A DNA stretch of 64,000 bases from Flavobacteriaceae bacterium (GTDB taxonomy: Bacteria > Bacteroidota > Bacteroidia > Flavobacteriales > Flavobacteriaceae). The notes beneath the pieces were generated by a model. The model was not told the DNA's origin, made no database searches, and saw only the letters and a program-made list of their open reading frames with translations. Positions 1-8,977 of the stretch are shown here, piece after piece. The DNA lies in NCBI GenBank assembly GCA_016744415.1, contig JADGEL010000001.1, positions 186,001 to 250,000 on the forward strand, given 5' to 3'. The stretch's first letter is position 1. Every line of letters begins with the position of its first letter. The position numbers and the translations under genes were made by a program.

Positions 1-143
1 AATTATGCTTTTTACTTAATATTTTAATATTTCCTTTTCCCCTGAGATATGAGGAATAATAATTCTTCAACATTTTAATAAAAATTAAAAATAATGTATG
101 ATTTTATTTTTCTATTAGTGGTTGATTTTTAGAAATTTCAAAT

Positions 144-1235
144 CTATTCATTAATTATATCGTATAAATCTTGAAATACAAAAAGTGAAGGCCTTCTTCC
201 AGAACCTCTACTTGCACATCTAATAATCCCACAACCCTCTAGAGTCTTTAATAACCTAGCTGCACTAGCCCTAGGTATATCAGATTCTCTTTTAAATCTA
301 CCTGTATTAAAAATCGGATTAGTAAAAATAAAGTCCAGACATTTAATTGCAAATTGAGAATGTGTTTCTAAAACAATTTTCGCTTTCATATTCTCATAAA
401 GTTCAATGATGCTCCTAGTTTTATTAATATTTTGCTCAGATTGGTATATTACTCCCTCTAAAAAGAATCGTATCCAATTAGTCCAATTATTATTATCTGT
501 AATATCCTTTAAAGCATCATAATAATCACGTCTATTACTTTCAAGATATTCACTCATATAGAAAACAGGCTCGTGAATTATCTTTTTATGGTATAAAAAT
601 AATGGAATCAATATTCGACCAATTCTTCCATTTCCATCTAAAAAAGGATGAATTATTTCAAATTGTGCATGAACGATAGCCAACTGAATAATAACATCTT
701 TATCATCGATATGTATATATTTTTCCCAATTATGCAATGACTCCTTCATCGTCAGAATATTCGGCGGAACAAAACGAGCTGTATCCATTGTACTTCCCGT
801 AGGCCCAATCCAATTCTGTATTCGTCTAAACTCTCCAGGGTCTTTATTTTCTCCTCTTACTCCTAGCATTAATAATTTATGAAGCTTTCTAATCATATTA
901 AGAGTAAGTGGAGAATTTTTCATTTCTTCTCTCCCAGTATTTAATGAAACTCTATAATTTATAATTTCATAAATATCACCTTTTCTTCTATCATCAATTT
1001 CTTGATCAGCCTCGTACTCTAACACCTCTTGTAATGTTGCTTGCGTACCTTCTATCTTAGATGATAAAACTGCCTCTTTTGTTCTAAGCGGAGACAATAA
1101 CACATCAGGATTAACAATTGATTGTAATAATCCATCATAACGTGCTAAATACCTATTAGCCTTCCCCATTAGATCAATAAAACTTGCCCAATCTAAATTT
1201 TCTATTGGTAATTTTTCAGGTATAAAAGGACTCAT
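144..1235 (-). CDS. fic: Fic-family AMP-transferase with intramolecular inhibitory helix
   Basis: Fic enzymes transfer AMP, or another phosphate-containing moiety, to hydroxyl side chains of target proteins. The catalytic motif HPFLDGNGRIGR is complete at about residues 196-207, with catalytic His196. An inhibitory-helix motif of the form SxxxEG (Ser58, Glu62, Gly63) lies N-terminal, which makes this a class II Fic that restrains itself and needs no separate antitoxin. The last 60 residues look like a winged helix, as in many stand-alone bacterial Fic proteins. The target is unknown. The gene is monocistronic and sits behind three 31-bp repeats, so autoregulation through the C-terminal domain is possible but inferred. 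Length (363 aa) fits the family. Confidence 0.93.
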   Translation of the reverse strand: MSPFIPEKLPIENLDWASFIDLMGKANRYLARYDGLLQSIVNPDVLLSPLRTKEAVLSSKIEGTQATLQEVLEYEADQEIDDRRKGDIYEIINYRVSLNTGREEMKNSPLTLNMIRKLHKLLMLGVRGENKDPGEFRRIQNWIGPTGSTMDTARFVPPNILTMKESLHNWEKYIHIDDKDVIIQLAIVHAQFEIIHPFLDGNGRIGRILIPLFLYHKKIIHEPVFYMSEYLESNRRDYYDALKDITDNNNWTNWIRFFLEGVIYQSEQNINKTRSIIELYENMKAKIVLETHSQFAIKCLDFIFTNPIFNTGRFKRESDIPRASAARLLKTLEGCGIIRCASRGSGRRPSLFVFQDLYDIINE

Positions 1236-1263
1236 ATTTGTATTTTATATATTAGCTACTAAC

Positions 1264-1383
1264 TACTTTGTGTTGCAAAAATATGAAAAAATGAGACGCA
1301 ATGTGCTTTTGTGTGGCAAAAATGAGACACAATGTACTTTTGTGTTGCAAAAATGAGACACAATGTGCTTTTGTGTTTCGCGA
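1264..1383. repeat. Three tandem 31-bp repeats with internal dyads upstream of fic
   Basis: Near-identical 31-bp units begin at 1291, 1322 and 1353, and a partial copy lies at 1264-1282. Each holds a dyad ACACAA-N7-TTGTGT (in unit 2 at 1327-1332 and 1340-1345); unit 1 has one change in the left arm. The 31-bp period is close to three helical turns, so bound dimers would lie on the same DNA face. The array covers the predicted fic promoter. It is most likely an operator array. There are no spacers, so it is not a CRISPR. Confidence 0.85.
1276..1283 (-). promoter_or_regulatory. Predicted fic -7 element
   Basis: On the minus strand this reads TATTTTTG, an exact match to the Bacteroidota -7 consensus TANNTTTG. 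A start site near 1269 would leave a leader of roughly 35 nt before fic. The box lies inside the partial repeat copy, so a protein bound to the repeats would compete with RNA polymerase. No convincing -33 TTG at standard spacing was found. Confidence 0.5.
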
Positions 1384-1473
1384 GTAAGGTAAAAAAGTAG
1401 TTGGCTTTTTATTGTCCTTTTTTTTGACTCATTAATAATTGTTCTTTGACCTTATCAATTTAAATCATGAACA

Positions 1474-1743
1474 ATGAAAAGAATAATTTTAAAATTATCC
1501 AAAGCAAAGAATAATACATCTAACTTCAAGATAGCTCTCTATGCTTCTAAAAGTATCATCTCAGCACTAAAAAATAAACAAGTAAAAGCAAATAAAAAGA
1601 TGAGAATCAATCTTTGGGGTTTTCAAGAAAGATTAGCAAAGTTTATAGTGACTAAAAAAAATAATCAGTATAATCCAAAAGATAGAAAAGCCATAATAGA
1701 AATTATAGATAAAACAATAACCATGATTAAGGAAATAAATTAA
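1474..1743 (+). CDS. Small basic hypothetical protein
   Basis: An 89-residue, lysine-rich reading frame without recognisable domains, signal peptide or membrane segment. The second half reads like a real helical protein (residues about 48-89, with alternating hydrophobic positions), but the base composition is so AT-rich that a chance ORF cannot be excluded. It stands alone between the fic repeats and tRNA-Asp, with no clear -7 box or ribosome binding site. No function can be given. Confidence 0.35.
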   Translation: MKRIILKLSKAKNNTSNFKIALYASKSIISALKNKQVKANKKMRINLWGFQERLAKFIVTKKNNQYNPKDRKAIIEIIDKTITMIKEIN

Positions 1744-1930
1744 AGTAAGAATCAAGAATTATTCTTATAAAAGTTTTAAATGAATTCTATTACATTTTAA
1801 CTAATGATATCTTGGAAAATAATTAAACAATAAATATGAAAATTTATTCAATTTAATCATTGTGTTTTTCTTCGAATAAAAGGGAGTAACCTAATTTACC
1901 GTACAAAAATCGTACAAAATAAGGTTCTTA

Positions 1931-1972
1931 AAAAAGAAAAACACTTGAAAATCAGAAGATTAACAAGTGTTT
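1931..1972 (-). terminator. Terminator of tRNA-Asp
   Basis: On the minus strand AAACACTTG (1964-1972) pairs with CAAGTGTTT (1939-1947) across a 16-nt loop and runs straight into a T-rich tract. It begins four bases after the tRNA 3' end, as expected for a rho-independent terminator. Confidence 0.75.
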
Positions 1973-1975
1973 AAG

Positions 1976-2049
1976 CGGTCTGGACGGGACTCGAACCCGC
2001 GACCCCCTGCGTGACAGGCAGGTATTCTAACCAGCTGAACTACCAAACC
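1976..2049 (-). tRNA. tRNA-Asp (anticodon GTC)
   Basis: A complete 74-nt cloverleaf on the minus strand. The acceptor stem GGTTTGG/CCAGACC has one G-T pair, the anticodon loop is CTGTCAC giving GTC, the T-arm is GGGTTCGAGTCCC, and the discriminator base is G. The 3' CCA is not encoded. A hairpin terminator follows immediately. Confidence 0.95.
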
Positions 2050-2113
2050 GTTGCTGTTAGCGGGTGCAAATATAACTGCGTTTTTTAAATCTACAAAGCA
2101 TTTTTAAACTTAT

Positions 2114-3037
2114 TTATAAAAAACGTCGACGACTAATTAAATACGATATTAGCACGCTATCAAAACCTTGATGAATATCAACAGGAACATAGTCAATCTT
2201 GTATTGCATACATTTCATTTTAAGATTATTAAAGTAGGTATCCATTGCTTTTTTATAATCTTCTTTCACCGAATTAGCGTATAAATTAATTTGCGCTCCT
2301 GTTTCTACATCTACAAACTTTTTTGGTCTATTATCAAAATCAAAGTTTAGTTCTAGTTTTCCATCAAAAGTGTGAAACAAAACAACTTCGTGTTTATTGT
2401 ATTTTAGGTGACGTAAAGCCTCGAACAATTCTTGTTCTTTTTTATCTGACTGAAACATATCAGTAAATAAAAATATCAAGGAGCGCCGATGAATTTTTTC
2501 GGCAATTTGATGAAGTACTTTATAGGTATCGGTGCTTTTATTTTCTTTTGATTTTAATAGACTTTCTAATTGAACCAACAACATCCGCCTATGTGCTTCA
2601 CTTCCTTTTTCTGGGGCGTAATAATCAATGTCATCAGAATAAATACTCAAACCTACAGCATCTCTTTGTCTTTTTAAAATCTCCATTAAAGCAGCAGTAG
2701 CAATAGCAGAAAATCCAATTTTATTTAAATTATTAATCGGCTTGTTTTCAACTTCTGGAAAATGCATTGAAGATGAATTATCAATAATAATATGGCACCT
2801 TAAATTGGTTTCTTCTTCATATCGCTTTACATATAACTTTTCTGTTTTTGCAAATAATTTCCAATCAATATGTCGGGTACTCTCACCATTATTATACAAT
2901 CTATGTTCAGCAAATTCAACCGAAAACCCATGAAATGGGCTCTTATGCATCCCCGTTATAAACCCCTCAACAACTTGTTTTGCAAGTAATTCTAAGTTGT
3001 TTAATTCGTTAATATGCTTTACTGAAATATTACTCAT
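2114..3037 (-). CDS. DUF58 domain protein with von Willebrand A-like fold
   Basis: DUF58 proteins usually work with MoxR AAA+ ATPases in protein maturation or envelope stress. The sequence shows the family hallmark HIDWKLFAKT near residue 55 and a MIDAS-like DNSSSM stretch near residue 85, which begins the VWA-like domain. The frame stays open to 3058, but the start at 3037 (MSNIS) is preferred, because a TATATTTG box at 3046-3053 on the minus strand would place transcription start just upstream of this codon and inside the longer version. No moxR, batA or batB gene is adjacent, so this copy is an orphan here. The product is about 307 aa. Confidence 0.85.
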   Translation of the reverse strand: MSNISVKHINELNNLELLAKQVVEGFITGMHKSPFHGFSVEFAEHRLYNNGESTRHIDWKLFAKTEKLYVKRYEEETNLRCHIIIDNSSSMHFPEVENKPINNLNKIGFSAIATAALMEILKRQRDAVGLSIYSDDIDYYAPEKGSEAHRRMLLVQLESLLKSKENKSTDTYKVLHQIAEKIHRRSLIFLFTDMFQSDKKEQELFEALRHLKYNKHEVVLFHTFDGKLELNFDFDNRPKKFVDVETGAQINLYANSVKEDYKKAMDTYFNNLKMKCMQYKIDYVPVDIHQGFDSVLISYLISRRRFL

Positions 3038-3060
3038 ATATCTAACAAATATAGTCAATT

Positions 3061-3086
3061 GTCATTCCCGTGAAAACGGGAATCTA
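3061..3086. repeat. REP-like palindrome (ATTCCC-N8-GGGAAT), copy 1
   Basis: The arms ATTCCC (3064-3069) and GGGAAT (3078-3083) flank an 8-bp centre, preceded by GTC. The same element recurs at 14719-14738, 43285-43304 and 43326-43345. The form is that of dRS3/REP-type dispersed repeats known from other bacteria. Confidence 0.8.
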
Positions 3087-3169
3087 CTTTCATTTAATAA
3101 AATTTACAGATTCTATAGATTTCTTCCTTCGGAGAAATGATAAAAGGGCTTTAGAAAAATTTTGCAAAC

Positions 3170-3200
3170 AAAAAAGACTCAACTTTCGTTGAGCCTTTTT
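3170..3200 (-). terminator. Terminator of trxA
   Basis: GACTCAAC (3176-3183) and GTTGAGCC (3188-3195) pair around a TTTC loop with one mismatch. A-runs on the left and T-runs on the right make it usable from both strands. It lies 22 nt past the trxA stop codon. Confidence 0.85.
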
Positions 3201-3222
3201 CTATATATCTTTAGAGCCTATA

Positions 3223-3540
3223 TTATAAAGCGGCATCAATTTTTTGTGTGTAAGTACTCTTTGGTGCAACACCAACTTGCTTATCAATAACTTCTCCGTT
3301 CTTGAACAACAAAACTGTAGGAATATTTCTTACTCCATATTTAGCAGCAAATTCTTGATTTGCATCTACATCAACTTTACCTACAACAGCTTTACCGTCA
3401 TAATCCGTTGCAATTTCTTCGATTACTGGCCCTACCATTCTACATGGTCCACACCAAGCTGCCCAAAAATCTACCAATACTGGTTTGTCTGATTTTAATA
3501 CTACTTCATCAAATGTAGCGTCTGTGATTTCTAATGCCAT
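3223..3540 (-). CDS. trxA: Thioredoxin
   Basis: A cytoplasmic dithiol carrier that reduces protein disulfides using electrons from thioredoxin reductase. At 105 aa it has the usual length for TrxA, with the active site WCGPC (Cys30 and Cys33), the cis-proline at residue 74 and no signal peptide. It is followed by a strong terminator, and metF lies upstream on the same strand. The promoter region carries an exact TGAT-TTTT-ATCA palindrome in front of a TATTTTTG -7 box. This suggests that trxA is transcribed separately from metF and shares a CRP/FNR-type regulator with the nuo, kor and nifJ genes. Confidence 0.97.
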   Translation of the reverse strand: MALEITDATFDEVVLKSDKPVLVDFWAAWCGPCRMVGPVIEEIATDYDGKAVVGKVDVDANQEFAAKYGVRNIPTVLLFKNGEVIDKQVGVAPKSTYTQKIDAAL

Positions 3541-3581
3541 AATTTATTTTTAAATGTTAATTATTTGTTTTTTTTACTCTG

Positions 3582-3625
3582 CAAAAATAGTCATATTTTC
3601 AACTATCTTTTTATGATTTTTATCA
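3582..3625 (-). promoter_or_regulatory. trxA promoter with CRP/FNR-type box
   Basis: On the minus strand a TATTTTTG -7 box lies at 3582-3589. A perfect palindrome TGATTTTTATCA lies at 3614-3625, extending to ATGAT/ATCAT at 3613-3626. The palindrome centre is 37.5 bp from the outer G of the -7 box, close to position -41.5 relative to the likely start. That is the class-II activator position of CRP/FNR proteins. Confidence 0.7.
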
Positions 3626-3693
3626 TTATTATTTATGATAGTATTGCTTTTAGTAATTTCCTTACAAAATTGTACCACCAGCAAAAACACCAA

Positions 3694-4650
3694 TTAAAAT
3701 ACTTCTTTTGCTATCGCTCTAATATTACTCGATTTTCCCATAGAATAATAATGAACCAGCGGAACACCCGCAGCAATTAATTCTTTACTTTGGTCAATTG
3801 CCCACTCTACTCCTACCTGACGTACTTCTTTATTATTAGTGCATTTTTCAATTTCTTTAACCAAATTTTCTGGCAAGTCTAAACTGAATACCTGTGGTAA
3901 TATTTGTAAGTGACGCTTAACCGCCACTGGTTTTATTCCTGGAATTATAGGAACAGTGATTCCAATTTCTCGTGCCATTTTTACAAAATCAAAATACTTT
4001 TGGTTATCAAAAAACATCTGTGTTACAACATATCCAGCTCCAGCATCAACTTTATCTTTTAGATGTTGTAAGTCTGTTTTCATACTTGGTGATTCTAAAT
4101 GCTTTTCAGGATAACCCGCAACACCAATACAAAAATTTGAAGAGTGCTTAGCATCAACACTTTCATGTAAATATTTTCCTTTATTTAAATCAGCAATCTG
4201 ATTAACCAATTCTTTGGCATAGTGGTTACCTCCGTTTACAGGTTTAAAATATTGTTCATGCTTAGCGCTATCACCTCTTAATGCCATCACATTATCAATT
4301 CCTAAATAATGACAATCTATCAAAACATATTCTGTCTCTTCTCGAGTAAACCCTCCACACAATAAATGTGGCACGGTATCAACATCAAACTTATGCTTTA
4401 TCGATGCGCAAATGCCAACTGTACCTGGACGCATACGTGTTACTTTTTGCTCTAACAGCCCTGAACCTTTATTCACATAAATATACTCTTCGCGCGAAGT
4501 AGTTACATCAATAAAAGGAGGATTAAATTCCATTAACGGCTCTATATTATCATATAAATCTTGAATGTTTTGACCTTTAACTGGAGGTACAATTTCAAAG
4601 GAGAACATTGTTTTACCATTAGCATTTCTTATGTGATCTGATACTTTCAT
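3694..4650 (-). CDS. metF: 5,10-methylenetetrahydrofolate reductase
   Basis: MetF reduces 5,10-methylene-THF to 5-methyl-THF, the methyl donor used by MetH. At 318 aa it has the size of the bacterial FAD-dependent enzyme. It shows the N-terminal TMFSFEIVPP strand with the catalytic Glu, the ALRGD segment and the TQMFFD motif. It lies 50 bp downstream of the large metH fragment on the same strand, so metH-N, metH-C and metF probably form one methionine operon. The neighbouring trxA has its own promoter signal. Confidence 0.96.
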   Translation of the reverse strand: MKVSDHIRNANGKTMFSFEIVPPVKGQNIQDLYDNIEPLMEFNPPFIDVTTSREEYIYVNKGSGLLEQKVTRMRPGTVGICASIKHKFDVDTVPHLLCGGFTREETEYVLIDCHYLGIDNVMALRGDSAKHEQYFKPVNGGNHYAKELVNQIADLNKGKYLHESVDAKHSSNFCIGVAGYPEKHLESPSMKTDLQHLKDKVDAGAGYVVTQMFFDNQKYFDFVKMAREIGITVPIIPGIKPVAVKRHLQILPQVFSLDLPENLVKEIEKCTNNKEVRQVGVEWAIDQSKELIAAGVPLVHYYSMGKSSNIRAIAKEVF

Positions 4651-4700
4651 TTTTATTTAGATGTTAGACTAGAGATATTAGATTTTTTCTATTACCTTTT

Positions 4701-7418
4701 TTAATCAACTATATTCGGATTCAACCATTTCATGGCTTCTTTTAAATCTATTCCTTTTCTAATTGCAAAATCTGCTACTTGCTCTTGGGTAATTTTTCCT
4801 AAACCAAAATACTTCGCTTCTTTATTTCCGAAATAATATCCTGAAACTGATGCTGCTGGCCACATAGCTAAACTATCTGTCAATTCAACACCTATATTTT
4901 CTTTTACATTCAACACCTCCCAAATAGTCAATTTTTCAGTATGATCTGGACACGATGGGTATCCTGGTGCAGGCCTAATTCCTTTGTATGATTCTTTTAT
5001 CAAATCATCATTAGATAAATTTTCACTTGCAGTATATCCCCAATAATTGGTTCTAATTTCTTTATGCAAATATTCCGCATAAGCCTCTGCAAAACGATCG
5101 GCCAATGCTTTTACCATGATGGCGCTATAATCATCATGTTCTGCTTCGTATTTTTCAGCTAATTCTTTGGTGCCAAACCCTGTAGACACACAAAAACATC
5201 CCATATAATCTTGAACACCACTTTCTTTTGGTGCTATAAAATCTGACAAAGCATAATTTGGTCTTCCTTCTCTCTTATCTAATTGTTGACGAAGTGTTCG
5301 GAAAATATATTTTCCTTCGGATGTGTTCCCTTCTGCGCTCGAACGAACATCAACTTCAATATCATCATCATTGATTGTATTTGCAGGAAATAATCCAAAT
5401 ATAGCTTTGGTTTTCAACAGTTTTTTTGAAACAATTTCTTTTAATAATTTTTGAGCATCAGCAAATAGTTCAGTAGCTTGTTTACCAACTACGTTGTCTT
5501 TTAAAATTTCTGGGTATTTTCCATGCAAATCCCAAGATCTAAAAAATGGGCTCCAATCAATAAAAGGAAGCAATTCTTCTAAAGTTATATGCTCTAAAGC
5601 ATACACTCCGAGTTTATTTGGTTTTTTAATCTCTGTAGAATTCCAATCAATTTTAAATTTATTATTTCTTGCAATATCTAAAGAAACTAATTTCTTCTTT
5701 TTTGTACGACTTAAAAACCTCGTTCTAAACTCATCATAATCCAATTTTAAATCAGACTTGTATTTTTCTGAAGTCTTTTTATTCAATAAATCTCCAACAA
5801 CAGTAACCGCTCTTGAAGCGTCGTTTACATGCACCACAGCGTTTTCATATTGAGGATCTATTTTTACTGAAGTATGTGCTTTTGAAGTTGTTGCTCCACC
5901 TATCATTAATGGTAGTTTAAAATTAAGGCGTTCCATTTCTTTTGCTAAATATACCATCTCATCTAACGACGGAGTAATCAAACCACTTAAACCAATTACA
6001 TCTACATTATGTTCTTTTGCCGTTTCTATAATTTTTTCTGGAGGCACCATCACCCCTAAATCAACAATTTCATAATTGTTGCATGCCAACACTACGCCCA
6101 CAATATTTTTTCCAATATCATGAACATCTCCTTTTACAGTTGCCATTAATATTTTACCATTTGTCTGCTGATCACCACCTTTAGAATCTTCAATAAACGG
6201 AAGTAAATACGCCACTGCCTTTTTCATTACTCGTGCAGACTTAACCACTTGTGGTAGAAACATTTTTCCTGCTCCAAATAAATCTCCTACAACATTCATC
6301 CCTGTCATTAAATTTATTTCTATCACTTCAATAGGTTCATCGGCAATCAAACGTGCTTCTTCAACATCTGCAACTATATACTCATCAATTCCTTTAACCA
6401 AGGCTCTTGTAATTCTATCTTGTAAGGGTTCTTCTCTCCAAGACAAATCAACAACTTGTTCTTTTTTTGATCCTTTAACAGTTTCTGCAAAATCTAATAA
6501 GCGTTCTGTTGCATCATCTCTTCTATCTAGAATTACATCTTCAACATGCTCTAATAAATCTTTCGGGATATCATCATACACCTCTAACATTGATGGATTC
6601 ACAATACCCATGTTCATCCCTGCTTCAATAGCATAGTATAAAAATACAGAGTGCATTGCTTCACGGACTCCATTATTGCCACGAAACGAAAATGACACAT
6701 TACTAACTCCCCCACTTACACTTACATGTGGTAAATTTTGACGGACCCAACGCGTTGCTTCAATAAAATCAATAGCATTTTTTCGATGCTCTTCCATTCC
6801 TGTTGCTACGGGAAAAATATTTAAATCGAAAATTATATCTTCTGGCGGAAAATTAACTTTATCAACCAAAATATTATATGATCGCTTTGCTATTTCAATT
6901 CTACGCTCATAGGTGTCGGCTTGCCCTACTTCATCAAAAGCCATTACAATAACAGCAGCGCCGTATCGTTTTATTTTTTTTGCATGCGAGATAAACTCCT
7001 CTTCACCTTCTTTTAAGCTGATGGAATTTACAACACATTTACCTTGCACAACTTGTAAACCTGCTTCAATAATTTCCCACTTAGAGCTATCAATCATCAT
7101 CGGAACTCGAGAAATATCTGGTTCAGCAGCAATCAAATTCAAGAAACGAATCATCGCTTCTTTACCATCAATTAAGCCATCATCCATATTAATGTCAACA
7201 ATCTGTGCGCCACCCTCAACTTGATGACGTGCAATTGCTAATGCCTCATCAAATTTTTCTTCTTTTACCAAACGTAAAAACTTACGTGATCCCGCTACAT
7301 TAGTTCGTTCACCTACATTAATAAAGTTGCTGTTTTCGTCAATAATTAAAGGTTCAAGACCAGAAAGTCTTAATGGTTTTCGATTATTGGTTGTTGGTTG
7401 ATTGTTGTCAGAATTCAT
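4701..7418 (-). CDS. metH: Methionine synthase, folate/cobalamin/activation part
   Basis: This is the C-terminal three quarters of B12-dependent methionine synthase. In order it has the methyl-THF-binding pterin barrel (about residues 15-300), the cobalamin cap and Rossmann domains with the cofactor-ligand motif DVHDIG near residue 430, and the SAM-binding reactivation domain (about 580-900, including [12 protein letters not shown]). It lacks the homocysteine-binding barrel, which is encoded by the separate gene 19 bp upstream. Together the two proteins add up to a full-length MetH. Split MetH genes are common in Bacteroidota, and both parts are intact, so this is not a recent frameshift. Confidence 0.96.
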   Translation of the reverse strand: MNSDNNQPTTNNRKPLRLSGLEPLIIDENSNFINVGERTNVAGSRKFLRLVKEEKFDEALAIARHQVEGGAQIVDINMDDGLIDGKEAMIRFLNLIAAEPDISRVPMMIDSSKWEIIEAGLQVVQGKCVVNSISLKEGEEEFISHAKKIKRYGAAVIVMAFDEVGQADTYERRIEIAKRSYNILVDKVNFPPEDIIFDLNIFPVATGMEEHRKNAIDFIEATRWVRQNLPHVSVSGGVSNVSFSFRGNNGVREAMHSVFLYYAIEAGMNMGIVNPSMLEVYDDIPKDLLEHVEDVILDRRDDATERLLDFAETVKGSKKEQVVDLSWREEPLQDRITRALVKGIDEYIVADVEEARLIADEPIEVIEINLMTGMNVVGDLFGAGKMFLPQVVKSARVMKKAVAYLLPFIEDSKGGDQQTNGKILMATVKGDVHDIGKNIVGVVLACNNYEIVDLGVMVPPEKIIETAKEHNVDVIGLSGLITPSLDEMVYLAKEMERLNFKLPLMIGGATTSKAHTSVKIDPQYENAVVHVNDASRAVTVVGDLLNKKTSEKYKSDLKLDYDEFRTRFLSRTKKKKLVSLDIARNNKFKIDWNSTEIKKPNKLGVYALEHITLEELLPFIDWSPFFRSWDLHGKYPEILKDNVVGKQATELFADAQKLLKEIVSKKLLKTKAIFGLFPANTINDDDIEVDVRSSAEGNTSEGKYIFRTLRQQLDKREGRPNYALSDFIAPKESGVQDYMGCFCVSTGFGTKELAEKYEAEHDDYSAIMVKALADRFAEAYAEYLHKEIRTNYWGYTASENLSNDDLIKESYKGIRPAPGYPSCPDHTEKLTIWEVLNVKENIGVELTDSLAMWPAASVSGYYFGNKEAKYFGLGKITQEQVADFAIRKGIDLKEAMKWLNPNIVD

Positions 7419-7437
7419 CTCTTTTACAATTTAATAA

Positions 7438-8439
7438 TTAATGAATTTGTTCAACTAATCTAGGTTTATAATCTTTTGCAACGTCTGCAATTGCTTTTAT
7501 GTGTTCCGGAGTTGTACCACAACATCCACCAATAATATTAATCAATCCTTTTTCTAAATATTCTTTAATTTGACCTGCCATTTGCTCAGGAGTTTCATCA
7601 TATTCGCCAAAAGCGTTTGGCAAACCTGCATTAGGGTGTGCTGAAATACCGAAAGGTGCTTTATCAGAAACTATTTGTAAATAAGGAGTCAATTGATTTG
7701 CACCTAGTGCACAATTAAATCCTACAGTCATCAATTCGATATGCGAAACTGAAATCAAAAATGCTTCAGCGGTTTGCCCTGATAATGTTCTGCCAGATGC
7801 ATCTGTAATTGTACCGCTAACCATAATGGGAATGTTCAATCCTTTTTCATCATTTATTTCTTCAATAGCAAACAATGCTGCTTTTGCATTGAGCGTATCA
7901 AATACAGTTTCTACCAACAATACATCCACACCTCCATCAACCAAAGCTTCTACTTGTTGTTTGTATGCGACTCTTAAATCATCAAAAGTTACTGCTCTAA
8001 AACCTGGGTCATTTACATCTGGAGACATCGAAGCTGTTCTATTTGTTGGTCCAATTGAACCTGCTACAAAACGTGGTTTATTAGGCTCAGAAATTTTATA
8101 TTCTTCTGCAACTTCTTTTGCAATTTTTGCCGATTCATAATTTAACTGATACACCCAATCTTCCATATCATAATCTGCCATCCCAATAGTGGTAGAAGAA
8201 AACGTATTGGTCTCTACAATATCAGCACCTGCATTAAAATATTTTCTATGAATTTCTTTTATAGCTTCAGGTTGGGTAATTGACAACATATCATTGTTCC
8301 CTTTTACCGTTGTATGAAAATCTTTAAACTGCTCTCCACGATAATCTTCTTCAGAAAAATTATGACGTTGAATCATGGTTCCCATTGCGCCATCTAACAC
8401 TAGGATTTTTTCATTTAATATGTTTTGTATTTGACTCAT
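7438..8439 (-). CDS. metH: Methionine synthase, homocysteine-methyltransferase part
   Basis: This 333-residue barrel binds and activates homocysteine for methylation. It corresponds to the N-terminal domain of E. coli MetH. It has the [10 protein letters not shown] start and the three zinc-binding cysteines, in NCALG near residue 243 and in [10 protein letters not shown] near residue 305. The partner gene with the folate, B12 and activation domains follows 19 bp downstream. A TATTTTTG -7 box on the minus strand at 8509-8516 could start the operon with a leader of about 65 nt. No B12 or SAM riboswitch was recognised in that leader. Confidence 0.96.
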   Translation of the reverse strand: MSQIQNILNEKILVLDGAMGTMIQRHNFSEEDYRGEQFKDFHTTVKGNNDMLSITQPEAIKEIHRKYFNAGADIVETNTFSSTTIGMADYDMEDWVYQLNYESAKIAKEVAEEYKISEPNKPRFVAGSIGPTNRTASMSPDVNDPGFRAVTFDDLRVAYKQQVEALVDGGVDVLLVETVFDTLNAKAALFAIEEINDEKGLNIPIMVSGTITDASGRTLSGQTAEAFLISVSHIELMTVGFNCALGANQLTPYLQIVSDKAPFGISAHPNAGLPNAFGEYDETPEQMAGQIKEYLEKGLINIIGGCCGTTPEHIKAIADVAKDYKPRLVEQIH

Positions 8440-8568
8440 AAAATATTTATTTCTATTAATAATATTCCTGCTTTTCTAAAATAAGTTCAGTATAAATTAC
8501 AAGAATGACAAAAATAAGAAGCTGCAAAGATATTATATAATCAAACAAATAACTATTATTTATGAATA

Positions 8569-8606
8569 CAAAAAGAACCCTCAAATTAATTAAACTTGAG
8601 AGTTCT
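8569..8606 (-). terminator. Terminator at the end of the nuo operon
   Basis: AGAACCCTCAA (8574-8584) pairs with TTGAGAGTTCT (8596-8606) with one mismatch. On the minus strand it is followed by a short T-run. It lies 42 nt beyond the last gene of the nuo cluster. Confidence 0.75.
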
Positions 8607-8647
8607 TTGTTATGAATTTCTTAACTATAAATTGATATTGTTACATA

Positions 8648-8974
8648 TCAATCATTCTTCCAATAGGCTGGGTTTGCATCTTCAGATAGTTGATTCCAAT
8701 AATCTTGATTAACAATGTGATTTCCATCTAAAGTTTTAAGCCTACGTGAGAACACCCAAACGGTTGGATGAAAAGTCATATCAGTAACACCAACAGTATA
8801 AAGTTGTGGCTCTTCATCGGACTTTCTTTTTTCTTCTTGAATCACCACTTCAAAACCGTTAAACTCTAACAATTTTTTCAAAAAGTCTTTTCGGGGTGCT
8901 TCAATCTTCTTTTCAACAAACGTTACTCGCTGCTCTTCTATACTTCCAAATGCATGTTTTCCTGCTAAACCCAT
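8648..8974 (-). CDS. Conserved-looking small soluble protein after nuoN
   Basis: A 108-aa soluble protein with charged N- and C-terminal parts and a central beta-rich stretch (YTVGVTDMTFHPTVWVFSR). There are no cysteines, membrane segments or signal peptide, and I do not recognise a named family. The start codon lies only 3 bp after the nuoN stop, and the terminator follows this gene, so it is very likely co-transcribed with complex I. An accessory or assembly role is a guess from position only. Confidence 0.75.
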   Translation of the reverse strand: MGLAGKHAFGSIEEQRVTFVEKKIEAPRKDFLKKLLEFNGFEVVIQEEKRKSDEEPQLYTVGVTDMTFHPTVWVFSRRLKTLDGNHIVNQDYWNQLSEDANPAYWKND

Positions 8975-8977
8975 TTT

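Noticed and set aside
1291-1383. CRISPR array near fic
   Set aside because: The repeats are directly adjacent without spacers, there are only three, and no cas gene is present.
1900-2049. Integrated element at tRNA-Asp
   Set aside because: A short direct repeat CGTACAAAA lies downstream of the tRNA, but no integrase and no second copy of the tRNA 3' end were found.
4701-8439. Frameshifted metH pseudogene
   Set aside because: Both parts are full-length with separate starts and stops at a domain boundary, as in other Bacteroidota.
8440-8568. Cobalamin or SAM riboswitch upstream of metH
   Set aside because: The leader is AT-rich and I could find neither a B12-box nor an S-box or SAM-II core.
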